A stretch of 64,000 nt of DNA from Arcticibacter tournemirensis (GTDB taxonomy: Bacteria > Bacteroidota > Bacteroidia > Sphingobacteriales > Sphingobacteriaceae), in assembly GCF_006716645.1 (NCBI RefSeq), contig NZ_VFPL01000001.1, positions 3,286,001-3,350,000 of the forward strand, given 5' to 3'. Shown here one piece after another: positions 28,147 through 36,435 of the stretch (the first letter of the stretch is position 1; each line of letters opens with the position of its first letter). Under the pieces are notes generated by a model. It saw nothing but the letters and a program-made list of their open reading frames with translations. It ran no database searches and was not told where the DNA came from. The position numbers were made by a program, and so were the translations under genes.

Positions 28147-28386
28147 ATGACAGCAAGAATAATTTTCGCCATAACCGCGGCCAGCACATATCTCCTGATT
28201 TTTCTATTCTTTATATTCATGAATAAACCATCGATTGCATCATGGATGTTTTTATTCTCGCCAATTGTAATTCTTTGGATGGCTTATATGATCATAAAGT
28301 TCGGTAAATACAGTGGCGTTGAGCTCAAACCCGGTGAGGAGTGGGGCTATGAAGATAAAAGGAAAGAAGACTTGGGTATGTTCTGA
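28147..28386 (+). CDS. Small two-helix membrane protein
   Basis: A 79-residue protein with two hydrophobic helices ('IIFAITAASTYLLIFLFFIF' and 'MFLFSPIVILWMAYMI') and a charged tail. The frame is open back to an ATG at 28075, but those codons look like leader DNA, so I use 28147. It is divergent from the carbamoyltransferase gene. I do not recognise a function. Confidence 0.6.
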   Translation: MTARIIFAITAASTYLLIFLFFIFMNKPSIASWMFLFSPIVILWMAYMIIKFGKYSGVELKPGEEWGYEDKRKEDLGMF

Positions 28387-28435
28387 TACGCACTACTACG
28401 TACGGAGCTGAGATTGCAGCGGGGATGCTGTATGG

Positions 28436-29077
28436 TCAGGAGGCAGTATAGAACTCTTCCTTTTCGGTGGTGTGTACCCGAATTATACCCGACAGAACTA
28501 AATTAACAAGGATACGGCGTGTGCGCCGGCGCGAAAGATTGAGCATCTTACTATATTCACTCGCGGTAATTCTTTCATTGCTTTCGAGATATTCCAGCAG
28601 AGCCTTTTCTTTACCCGAGTACTCTATCAATACACCGTCTTCCCGGGAACTGGCCTTGAGAACATCCACCACAATTTTACTAGCTAAGAGACTTTTATCT
28701 TTTACCCTGATGTAAACCCACCATTTATTATCCTCGCCAAGCGCATAGTGAGGTTTCGTATCACTTTCCTTTATTTCGGCTACCAGAACTATTTTATCTT
28801 CGATGTATACTTCTTCAAAATACGGCTCAAGCGCTGGCCGGCAATAAAAATGAGCAGCTTTTGTAAGCATGTATTTTTCTTCGTCTTCTGACCTCACGCC
28901 TTTGATATCGCCGTTATCTGATACACCAACCAGCAGTCTTCCGCCTTTGTTATTGGCGAATGCAACCATTGTCTTGGCTATCTTTGAGCACGACGTAATG
29001 GTTTTCTTGAAATCAAGAGATACTTCTTCACCTTCAAAAATCAGTTGCCGTATATGGTAAGGCTTTAATCGATTCAT
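28436..29077 (-). CDS. AlbA_2/Schlafen-type DNA-binding protein
   Basis: A 213-residue protein with an N-terminal AlbA_2 domain ('LIFEGEEVSLDFKKTITSCS', 'VAFANNKGGRLLVGVSDNGD') and a C-terminal winged-helix region ('ITASEYSKMLNLSRRRTRRI'). AlbA_2 proteins are often called ATP-binding or putative transcriptional regulators. The helix-turn-helix supports a regulatory role, targets unknown. It lies 20 bp behind the DUF4442 gene on the same strand. Confidence 0.85.
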   Translation of the reverse strand: MNRLKPYHIRQLIFEGEEVSLDFKKTITSCSKIAKTMVAFANNKGGRLLVGVSDNGDIKGVRSEDEEKYMLTKAAHFYCRPALEPYFEEVYIEDKIVLVAEIKESDTKPHYALGEDNKWWVYIRVKDKSLLASKIVVDVLKASSREDGVLIEYSGKEKALLEYLESNERITASEYSKMLNLSRRRTRRILVNLVLSGIIRVHTTEKEEFYTAS

Positions 29078-29097
29078 GGACTGAATAATAATAAAAT

Positions 29098-29577
29098 TTA
29101 ACGGCTTTCTGTTTTGATACTATACAGTTTGCGTATATATACCGTGCTTTCTACTGTCGCGCAGAGTTCCCCGGCCTTATTCTTAATTTCAATCGTATAA
29201 CTTTTAACAAACTTTCCGTCGCTATCTAAACTACTGCAAGCTTCACTGATCTCTGCATCATCTAATCTGGCACTGAAGTAAAGAGAAGACATTCCAGGTT
29301 TTACATAGTCAATTTCCGCGGACTTTTGCCAAACCTGAACCTTGTAACCTCGTTTCTGTAAAATTTGGTGAAACAACACCGCATAAAAAGGATCGGCAGC
29401 GGCATAAATCGTGCCTCCGAATATAGAACGGTTGTAATTGAGGTTTAATATACTCCTTGCAATTTTAACGTCGACACCCCTGAAATCTCGCTGAAAACGT
29501 TCAACCCAAATGCGCTGGAATAAAAGAGGTGGGTAAAAACGCATGGCCCACTTAAGCGTTCTTTCTGAAACAAGCAT
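29098..29577 (-). CDS. DUF4442 hotdog-fold protein
   Basis: A 159-residue protein matching the YiiD-C/DUF4442 hotdog family by 'MRFYPPLLFQRIWVERFQRD' and 'NRSIFGGTIYAAADPFYAVL'. Such proteins are related to thioesterases, but many lack an assigned substrate. It is the first gene of a two-gene minus-strand unit with the AlbA_2 protein. Confidence 0.82.
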   Translation of the reverse strand: MLVSERTLKWAMRFYPPLLFQRIWVERFQRDFRGVDVKIARSILNLNYNRSIFGGTIYAAADPFYAVLFHQILQKRGYKVQVWQKSAEIDYVKPGMSSLYFSARLDDAEISEACSSLDSDGKFVKSYTIEIKNKAGELCATVESTVYIRKLYSIKTESR

Positions 29578-29707
29578 ATTAACTGCTAAAGTAATTTATC
29601 GGTATTCGGGCACTATCCCGAAGTTGCAAAATATTAAACTCTTTACAATCAAAATTGTTAAACCATTTAATTATTAAGTAATTACAAATATTATTAAAGG
29701 TGCCTCT

Positions 29708-29770
29708 GCTACGCAGCGGTACTAACGTAGCTCCAATAATAACGATTTATTAAATAATAACAATTTATCA
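29708..29770 (+). repeat. Hairpin and tandem 18-mers in a 5' leader
   Basis: GCTACG (29708-29713) can pair with CGTAGC (29726-29731). Two tandem 18-nt copies follow (29735-29752 and 29753-29770) that differ at two bases (AATAATAACGATTTATTA and AATAATAACAATTTATCA). They end 17 bp before the lipoprotein ATG. Confidence 0.5.
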
Positions 29771-29787
29771 ATTTAAATTAAACTACC

Positions 29788-30048
29788 ATGAAAACAAATG
29801 CCCTAAAAATTGCAATCGTTTCAGCTTTTCTCGCGTTTACCGCAGCTTCATGTAATTCAAGCAGCCGGAATGCAGATCAGGAAGGAGACACGATGATGAC
29901 GGATTCTGCGGATCCGGAGATCGACGGCACCGATACGATGAACACCGATACATCCGTTACTCAAACAACTCCGGGAGGAGGCGTGGGTGAGGACGGTATA
30001 GGATCAGGTACTGATACAGCTGGCACTCCAAATACGCCAACTCCTTAA
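29788..30048 (+). CDS. Small Thr/Asp/Gly-rich lipoprotein
   Basis: An 86-residue protein with a lipoprotein signal (MKTNALKIAIVSAFLAFTAA then SC) and a low-complexity tail rich in Thr, Asp, Gly and Pro ('DTMMTDSADPEIDGTDTMNT'). Many Bacteroidota carry such small disordered lipoproteins of unknown role. It stands alone, with an AT-rich leader upstream. Confidence 0.75.
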   Translation: MKTNALKIAIVSAFLAFTAASCNSSSRNADQEGDTMMTDSADPEIDGTDTMNTDTSVTQTTPGGGVGEDGIGSGTDTAGTPNTPTP

Positions 30049-30386
30049 GCGTTATTGTAGAATAATCTAAGAAAGACAGGAGAATTCTTCTGGTTTTGTT
30101 TGGGAATGCTTCGGGGTAAGTACACGGTGAGAGCACGGTGCTGTCAATGTGCATTCATCCCGAAGATTACTCCTACCATTTCAGAGCCTGGCTTATACCG
30201 TTCTGCATCATTTCTCAATCTTGCTCCCTTGTTACGATAAAACAAGTAATCAGAGAATGCGGCGCAACATTTCATAGTCAGAAAACGCCCCCTGCCAGCT
30301 TTGCAAGTATATAAGATTACTCTGAATGTTTTTCTTGCGATTGAAAAAAAACAGTTACTTTGTATTAAGTCTATAAATCAAAGTAA
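30049..30386. other. Intergenic region with alternative hairpins
   Basis: CTTCGGG (30109-30115) pairs with CCCGAAG (30159-30165), while the adjacent GAATGC (30104-30109) pairs with GCATTC (30151-30156). The two pairings cross and so exclude each other or form a pseudoknot. No gene is seen. A promoter-like pair lies at 30335-30362. Confidence 0.4.
30335..30362 (+). promoter_or_regulatory. Candidate promoter for the DUF2911 gene
   Basis: TTG (30335-30337) and TTACTTTG (30355-30362, one mismatch to TAnnTTTG) are 17 nt apart, slightly short of the usual 19. The ATG follows 24 bp later. Confidence 0.4.
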
Positions 30387-30917
30387 ATGAAAAAGCTATT
30401 TTTATTAAGAACAGGTGCATTAACTCTTTTCGTTTTTGCCTTTTTATTTTCTGGGTCTTTAGTAGCTCAGGACGCAAAGCCAGTTGCCAGTCCACGAGAC
30501 AGTGTTAGTGGTAAAATCGGCAAAGCTAACGTAGAAATTAATTACGGAAGTCCTGCCGTAAAGGGCAGAAAGATCTGGGGTGAGCTGGAGAAGTACGGCA
30601 AGGTATGGCGAGCCGGAGCGAACGGTGCAACTACTTTTAAAACAGATAAAGATGTAACTGTTGAGGGTAAAACCCTGCCCGCCGGTACGTATGCTTTCTT
30701 TGTCATTCCTGCAGAGAGCGGGCCATGGACAGTTATTTTCAGCAAAAATGCGAAGCAATGGGGAGCATACAAGTATAATGAATCGGAGGATGCGTTACGT
30801 GTAAGTGTAAGTCCGCGTAAAGTAAGCGACTTGCAGGAGCGTCTGCAGTATGCTATTACCAAAAAGGGATTCGAGTTAAGATGGGAATACATTCAGCTTC
30901 CGGTATCTGTTAAATAA
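30387..30917 (+). CDS. DUF2911 secreted protein
   Basis: A 176-residue protein with a signal peptide (cleavage near GSLVAQDA) and the DUF2911 core: 'SVSGKIGKANVEINYGSPAV', 'KVWRAGANGATTFKTDKDVT' and 'LPAGTYAFFVIPAESGPWTV'. The family is common in Bacteroidota and has no established role I can name. It ends before a strong terminator. Confidence 0.88.
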   Translation: MKKLFLLRTGALTLFVFAFLFSGSLVAQDAKPVASPRDSVSGKIGKANVEINYGSPAVKGRKIWGELEKYGKVWRAGANGATTFKTDKDVTVEGKTLPAGTYAFFVIPAESGPWTVIFSKNAKQWGAYKYNESEDALRVSVSPRKVSDLQERLQYAITKKGFELRWEYIQLPVSVK

Positions 30918-30971
30918 CGAAAATATTACTCTTTTATCCGAGGCTTTAGAGAATAAAGCATTTTATTTGTG

Positions 30972-31002
30972 CCCGCAGTATCTTTATGCTGCGGGTTTTT
31001 AA
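30972..31002 (+). terminator. Intrinsic terminator behind the DUF2911 gene
   Basis: CCCGCAG (30972-30978) pairs with CTGCGGG (30989-30995) and is followed by TTTTTAATTT. Confidence 0.85.
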
Positions 31003-31015
31003 TTTACGTTAGTCT

Positions 31016-33481
31016 ATGCACAGGAAAATAGGTATTCTGATATTTTTAATTTCCCTATCTTATGCCATTGAAGCGCAACAGGTACGCCCATCTGCATCAG
31101 CCGAAATTCATCACGAGCTATTGCAGCTTAATAAGCTTGTAAAAGTATTATACTTCGCCGCGCATCCCGACGACGAAAACACCCGTTTGCTGAGCTGGCT
31201 GGTGAATGATCAGAATATCAATACTGCTTACCTATCGCTTACCAGGGGAGACGGCGGTCAAAATATCATTGGACGCGAACAGGGGCCGGCTTTGGGATTG
31301 ATCAGGACGTATGAGCTTCTTGAAGCACGGAAGATAGACGGTGCCGGGCAGTTTTTCACCCGTGCGGTGGATTTCGGTTTTTCAAAAAACACAACAGAAA
31401 CTTTTAAACACTGGAACGAAAATATTCTGACAGGCGACGCTGTGTGGACAATCCGTCACTTCAGACCCGACGTGATTATTTGCAGGTTTCCTCCCGATGC
31501 AAGGGCCGGGCATGGACAGCATGCCGCATCGGCAGTGATTGCAGAAAAGGCATTTAAAGCTGCAGGAGATAAAGGGCAGTTCAGCGAACATCTGAAATAT
31601 CTCCAGACATGGCAACCCAAAAGAATCCTGTTAAACAGCTATCGTTTCGGCAATAATAATACTACTTCAGAATCGCAGCTAAAGATAGCAACCGGCCAGT
31701 ACAAACCTCAGATGGGTATGGGGTACGGCGAATTGGCAGGCATCAGCCGCAGCGTCCACAAAAGTCAGGGTGCGGGTACCCCATCTGTGGCAGGTATACA
31801 AACTGAATATTTCGCACTTGTAGATGGACAACCTTTATCGGCCTCTTTATTTGATGGGATAGATGTTAGCTGGAACCGTGTGGGAAGAAAGGATATTGGC
31901 GATCAGATAAATGACATTATTCAAAAGTTTAACTATAACCGTCCTGACTTAAGCCTGCCTCACTTACTCAAATTACGCAAGCAGATAGCGCAGGTGAAAG
32001 ATAATTTCTGGCGCAAAGAAAAACTGACCGAGCTCGATAAGATTATTCTTGACTGCAGCGGCTTTATGGCCGAAATGTTCTGTAATCAGCCCGAGGCGGT
32101 AGCAGGATCGTCTATACCATTTACCCTTAATGTTATTGCCCGGTCAGCCACACCCGTGCAGCTGAAAGCCTTGAAATGGAACGGGATTTCTGCGAACCTC
32201 CATACCAGGCTAGGTAACGATTCTTTATTTTCGTCAAAACAGCAGATAGATATTCCGGTAGGCACACCGCTTGCAGAGCCTTACTGGCTGACTAAGCCAG
32301 GTGAGGATGCCGATCACTATTATTTGCCTTCCGATACGCTTAACGGACTTCCCGAATCACCATCAAGAACCCGCGCTTTGCTTAGTTGCACGATAGGAGA
32401 GGAGAGTTTCGATATAAACGTTCCCCTGTCTTACAAAAGACTTGATCCGGTAAAGGGGGATGTTACTGAAGCGTTACGTATTGTTCCTGCAGTAATGCCA
32501 GGCTTTACGCACCAGCTTCTTATATCTAACGATGATGGTTCGCTGAATACCGAAGTACGCTTACATCCCTTAAAAGATATAACAAACGCCTCCCTGTCCA
32601 TAGAGTCGGGCAGGCCCTTACTCACCATAAGCCATCTTAATTTAAAAGCGGGGATCGATACCGTACTGCCTGTTAAAATTCCGAAGAACTCGTTAATGCA
32701 AACCGGAACTAAAGAATTTACATTAAAGGCCGTCCTTAATGATGGCGATAACCGGTATGACAAAACGCAGCAGTTAATTGCGTATGATCACATTCCTACG
32801 CTTCAGTATTTCACTCCCGCTGAAACCAGGGTATTAAACAAAAACTGGAAGAGTACCGTTTCTAAAATAGCCTATATTGAAGGTGCGGGCGACTATACAG
32901 CTGATTTCCTTCGTTTGGCGGGACTAAGTGTCACTATATTAAAAGATGAAGATTTCACTTCTGCCGCGAACCTTAAGCAGTACGATGCCATTATAACAGG
33001 CGTTAGGGCGGTCAACACCGAAAAACGAATGAATTACTGGTTACCGGTGTTGCATCAGTACGTCCAAAATGGAGGGACGCTGGTTGTACAATACAACACC
33101 GTACAGGGTCTTACATCTGATAATATTGGTCCATATCCGTTTAGTTTAGGTAACGCAAGGGTGACGGAAGAAAATGCTGAGGTAAACTTTTTAAATCCTT
33201 CACACAGGCTGCTTAACTACCCTAACAAAATAACAAAAGATGATTTCAAAGGATGGGTACAGGAGCGGGGACTCTACTTTCCGGTCACCTGGGACAATCA
33301 TTATGAACCCCTGTTTGAGATGAACGATACAGGCGAGGCGCCTTTAAAAGGATGTACGCTATATACAACGTATGGCAAGGGACACTATATCTATTCTTCG
33401 CTGTCATTTTTCAGGCAGTTGCCTGCCGGAAACACCGGTGCAGTACGTTTATTAATGAATATGTTATCAGTTGGTAAATAA
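31016..33481 (+). CDS. Secreted PIG-L/LmbE-family deacetylase, large form
   Basis: An 821-residue protein. After a signal peptide (MHRKIGILIFLISLSYAIEA) comes a PIG-L N-acetyl-sugar deacetylase domain with the zinc motif 'FAAHPDDENTRLLSWL' and 'TRGDGGQNIIGREQG'; 'ARAGHGQHAASAVI' supplies a later metal ligand. The last 230 or so residues resemble a ThuA/glutamine-amidotransferase-like fold ('YDAIITGVRAVNTEKRMNYW'). Such fusions likely act on extracytoplasmic amino sugars. The TAA stop overlaps the ATG of a 34-codon gene, which in turn overlaps a symporter gene, so uptake of the product is a reasonable inference. Confidence 0.9.
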   Translation: MHRKIGILIFLISLSYAIEAQQVRPSASAEIHHELLQLNKLVKVLYFAAHPDDENTRLLSWLVNDQNINTAYLSLTRGDGGQNIIGREQGPALGLIRTYELLEARKIDGAGQFFTRAVDFGFSKNTTETFKHWNENILTGDAVWTIRHFRPDVIICRFPPDARAGHGQHAASAVIAEKAFKAAGDKGQFSEHLKYLQTWQPKRILLNSYRFGNNNTTSESQLKIATGQYKPQMGMGYGELAGISRSVHKSQGAGTPSVAGIQTEYFALVDGQPLSASLFDGIDVSWNRVGRKDIGDQINDIIQKFNYNRPDLSLPHLLKLRKQIAQVKDNFWRKEKLTELDKIILDCSGFMAEMFCNQPEAVAGSSIPFTLNVIARSATPVQLKALKWNGISANLHTRLGNDSLFSSKQQIDIPVGTPLAEPYWLTKPGEDADHYYLPSDTLNGLPESPSRTRALLSCTIGEESFDINVPLSYKRLDPVKGDVTEALRIVPAVMPGFTHQLLISNDDGSLNTEVRLHPLKDITNASLSIESGRPLLTISHLNLKAGIDTVLPVKIPKNSLMQTGTKEFTLKAVLNDGDNRYDKTQQLIAYDHIPTLQYFTPAETRVLNKNWKSTVSKIAYIEGAGDYTADFLRLAGLSVTILKDEDFTSAANLKQYDAIITGVRAVNTEKRMNYWLPVLHQYVQNGGTLVVQYNTVQGLTSDNIGPYPFSLGNARVTEENAEVNFLNPSHRLLNYPNKITKDDFKGWVQERGLYFPVTWDNHYEPLFEMNDTGEAPLKGCTLYTTYGKGHYIYSSLSFFRQLPAGNTGAVRLLMNMLSVGK

Positions 33482-33585
33482 TGGCTCCTAATCAACCGAA
33501 ATGGCGATTCTGGTACCTGGCGGTATTGCTGCTGTTGCTGATCCAAATTCTTTTGTATTATTGGTTCACTAAATTCTGGGGATGA
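33481..33585 (+). CDS. 34-residue single-pass membrane protein
   Basis: A very short gene: ATG at 33481 shares its first base with the stop codon of the deacetylase gene, and its TGA at 33583 overlaps the ATG of the symporter gene (ATGA). The product starts MAPNQPKWRFWYLAVLL and consists of one hydrophobic helix ended by aromatic residues, with a Trp/Arg-rich start. Start and stop both overlap neighbours, so translation coupling is likely. It could be a small subunit or assembly partner of the symporter. Confidence 0.75.
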   Translation: MAPNQPKWRFWYLAVLLLLLIQILLYYWFTKFWG

Positions 33586-35279
33586 GTTTAATTGACTGGA
33601 CGGTACTGCTGATAACCCTTACAGGCATTATCGTCTATGGCGTTTATAAGGGTCGTAACCAGCACGGGGCACAATCGTACCTCCTGGCAGATAAAAAAAT
33701 GCCCTGGTATCTTGTTCTGCTTGGTATCATGTCGACTCAGGCCAGCGCTATCACATTCCTTTCGGCCCCAGGACAGGCTTATACTGACGGGATGCGCTTT
33801 GTGCAGTACTATTTTGGCTTACCGATAGCCATGGTGGTTATCTGCATTACCTTTATACCAATTTTCGGAAAGCTGAATGTGTATACAGCGTACGAATACC
33901 TTGAACAACGTTTCGACCGAAAGACGCGGCTCGCTACAGCTATACTTTTTCTTCTTTCACGAGGACTGTCTACAGGTATCAGCATCTATGCTCCATCAAT
34001 TATTCTATCTTCTGTTTTAGGATGGAATATTTATATCACCACTGTTCTTCTGGGCGGCTTGCTCATCATCTACACTTGTAGCGGCGGTGCCGGCGCCGTG
34101 GCTCACACCCAGAAGCTTCAGTTTATGATCATTCTGTCGGGCATGGCGCTGGCGGGCTGGTTGGTTGTGGAAAGCCTGCCTTCCGGGGTAGATATGGGCG
34201 ACGCCCTCTATGTTGCAGGAAAAGCTGGAAAATTAAATGTTATTACAACAGGATTCGACTGGAAAGATAAATACAACATCTGGAGTGGCATCGTCGGCGG
34301 TTTCTTCCTCGCCCTATCGTATTTTGGTACTGATCAAAGCCAGGTGGGCCGGTATATTACGGCAAAAGACGCCAAAGTAGCACGGATGGGGCTTTTGATG
34401 AATGGACTGGTAAAGATTCCGATGCAATTTTCCATATTGCTTATCGGAGCGCTGCTTTTTGCTTTCTACAGCTTTAAACCGGCGCCGCTTTATTTTAATG
34501 AGGGATCGTATAGTCTGCTGAAAGAGCAGCATCCTCAACAGGTGCTCAAAATTGAAAACGAATATCAGGTACTGCAACAACGTTACGCCCGACAAGTAAG
34601 GGAAGTTGCAGCTGAAAGAAATAACAGCAAGGAGCATTCCGATGTACTTGCTAAAGAATTTCAGCAAACAAAGGAGCAGATTGAGCAGTTAAGAGGCTCG
34701 GTAAATGACCTGATCTCATTGAATAAACTAAGCACCGACTCGAGCGACACAAATTATATATTCCTTTATTTCGTCAAACACACTCTTCCTAAAGGAGTGG
34801 TGGGCTTACTCTTTGCTATTATATTCCTTGCATCATGGGGGTCTGTCTCGGCAGCCCTGAATTCTCTCGCGGCTTCGTCCCTTATGGATGTTCAACTACT
34901 TAAGGGCAGCAATACGGTTAGCGAAAAGAAACAATTACTTTACGGCAGGTTACATACTTTTTTCTGGGGGATATTTAGTATTGGCGTCGCTATGTTCGCG
35001 ACACAGCTTGGTTCACTGATAGAAGCTGTAAACGTCCTTGGATCACTTTTCTATGGTACTATCCTCGGAATTTTCCTTGTAGCTTTCTATATGAAACCAG
35101 TTAAGGGGAATAACGTTTTTATCGGGGCAGTAGTGGCCGAAATATGCGTGCTGCTTATATATAAAGCGGATATTGTCTCGTTTTTATGGCTGAATGCAGT
35201 AGGCGCATTGCTTGTCCCTTTCGTAAGCGGATGCCTGTATTTAATTCAGAAAAGAGCATCTTTGCATAATGATCAATAA
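33582..35279 (+). CDS. Sodium:solute symporter (SSS family)
   Basis: A 565-residue inner-membrane transporter with about 13 helices. It opens 'LIDWTVLLITLTGIIVYGVY', and 'MSTQASAITFLSAPGQAYTD' and 'GTDQSQVGRYITAKDAKVAR' are typical of SSS members. A hydrophilic, coiled-coil-like insert of roughly 90 residues (about 305-395, 'QQRYARQVREVAAERNNSKE') interrupts the helices. Substrate is unknown; position behind a sugar deacetylase suggests a carbohydrate-type solute. It overlaps hemF by 11 bp. Confidence 0.93.
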   Translation: MSLIDWTVLLITLTGIIVYGVYKGRNQHGAQSYLLADKKMPWYLVLLGIMSTQASAITFLSAPGQAYTDGMRFVQYYFGLPIAMVVICITFIPIFGKLNVYTAYEYLEQRFDRKTRLATAILFLLSRGLSTGISIYAPSIILSSVLGWNIYITTVLLGGLLIIYTCSGGAGAVAHTQKLQFMIILSGMALAGWLVVESLPSGVDMGDALYVAGKAGKLNVITTGFDWKDKYNIWSGIVGGFFLALSYFGTDQSQVGRYITAKDAKVARMGLLMNGLVKIPMQFSILLIGALLFAFYSFKPAPLYFNEGSYSLLKEQHPQQVLKIENEYQVLQQRYARQVREVAAERNNSKEHSDVLAKEFQQTKEQIEQLRGSVNDLISLNKLSTDSSDTNYIFLYFVKHTLPKGVVGLLFAIIFLASWGSVSAALNSLAASSLMDVQLLKGSNTVSEKKQLLYGRLHTFFWGIFSIGVAMFATQLGSLIEAVNVLGSLFYGTILGIFLVAFYMKPVKGNNVFIGAVVAEICVLLIYKADIVSFLWLNAVGALLVPFVSGCLYLIQKRASLHNDQ

Positions 35280-36165
35280 AGAGGATATAGCAGCGGACTA
35301 TCAGATTATTCAGGACGAAATCTGTCGTGGACTCGAACAGCTTGATGGCCTGGGCGCCTTTGAAGAAGAAATCTGGGAACGGGAAGGCGGCGGTGGCGGC
35401 CGTACTCGTATTATACAAAATGGAAATGTGCTTGAAAAAGGAGGCGTAAATTTCTCTGCTGTATACGGGCAACTTCCCAAGACGGTAAAGAAATCGCTTA
35501 AAGTTGACTCTGACGACTTTTTTGCTACCGGCGTTTCTATTGTAATTCATCCAAACCATCCTTTAGTGCCGATTATCCACATGAACATACGCTATTTCGA
35601 AATGAATGAAGATGTCAGATGGTTTGGCGGCGGCATCGATCTCACGCCTCATTATGTATTTGAAGAGGATGCTCGCTTCTTTCACAGTCACCTTAAAGCG
35701 GTATGCGATCAATATAGTCCTTCCTTTTATCCCGACTTTAAAAAATGGGCGGACAATTATTTCTTTATTAAGCACCGCAACGAAACACGCGGCATCGGGG
35801 GGATTTTTTACGACCGGTTAAGTCCTGCTACATCCGGAGTGGAATGGTATGAAATTTTTGAATTTTCTAAGGCTGTGGGCCGCTCGTTTGTTCCCATGTA
35901 CTCTGAACTGGTTAACCGGCACCGCAACACCGACTTTACTGATAATGAAAAGCAATGGCAATATCAGCGCAGAAGCCGCTATGCTGAATTTAATCTGGTA
36001 TACGATGCAGGTACCAGGTTCGGTCTTGAAACCAATGGCCGGATAGAATCCATATTAATGAGCCTTCCTCCGCAGGCAAACTGGGTATACAATTACCAGC
36101 CTCAACCAGGCAGCGAGGAACAAAAGACGCTTGCCTTCCTTAAAAAAGGGATTGACTGGGTTTAG
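35269..36165 (+). CDS. hemF: Oxygen-dependent coproporphyrinogen III oxidase
   Basis: Converts coproporphyrinogen III to protoporphyrinogen IX using O2 in haem synthesis. The 298-residue protein is normal in length and shows the family signatures 'WEREGGGGGRTRIIQNGNVL', 'PIIHMNIRYFE', 'RWFGGGIDLTPHY' and 'GGIFYDRL', with 'GLETNGRIESILMSLPP' near the end. Its presence implies an organism that can live aerobically. The start lies inside the symporter gene (11-bp overlap). Confidence 0.97.
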   Translation: MINKEDIAADYQIIQDEICRGLEQLDGLGAFEEEIWEREGGGGGRTRIIQNGNVLEKGGVNFSAVYGQLPKTVKKSLKVDSDDFFATGVSIVIHPNHPLVPIIHMNIRYFEMNEDVRWFGGGIDLTPHYVFEEDARFFHSHLKAVCDQYSPSFYPDFKKWADNYFFIKHRNETRGIGGIFYDRLSPATSGVEWYEIFEFSKAVGRSFVPMYSELVNRHRNTDFTDNEKQWQYQRRSRYAEFNLVYDAGTRFGLETNGRIESILMSLPPQANWVYNYQPQPGSEEQKTLAFLKKGIDWV

Positions 36166-36169
36166 TGAC

Positions 36170-36335
36170 GTGAGTTGTGGGTTGCGCGTTGTGAGTTCTA
36201 GGTTGGAAAAACTTAAATAAGTAAGACCGGTGGGTATACAAGACTGTATCATTCCCAAGACATCTGCTACTCACAACCCGTAACCCGCAACCTACAACTC
36301 ACAGCCTACAACCTGCAACTCACAACCTGCAACCC
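36170..36335. repeat. Inverted pair of heptamer-period repeats
   Basis: Five 7-nt units of the type GTGAGTT occupy 36170-36204, starting 4 bp after the hemF stop codon. Eight and a half units of the complementary type (AACCCGT, AACCCGC, AACCTAC, AACTCAC, AGCCTAC, AACCTGC, AACTCAC, AACCTGC, AACCC) fill 36275-36335 without a break in register. The two blocks are inverted and could fold on each other. This is not a CRISPR: there are no spacers. Confidence 0.75.
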
Positions 36336-36377
36336 TTATATAACTTACAATTCCTGCGTTATGTCGGTATAATTTCT

Positions 36378-36385
36378 TATCTTCG
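36378..36385 (+). promoter_or_regulatory. Candidate -7 box for gyrA (TATCTTCG)
   Basis: Fits the TAnnTTyG form used by many Bacteroidota promoters and lies 51 bp before the gyrA ATG. No TTG at -33. Confidence 0.4.
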
Positions 36386-36435
36386 CGGAGCTCCTTTCAA
36401 GGGTGGCTCATAGTTAAAAATGCAACTATCAAACG

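Noticed and set aside
36275-36335. CRISPR-like regular repeat
   Set aside because: Units are only 7 nt long and follow each other without spacers; no cas genes are near.
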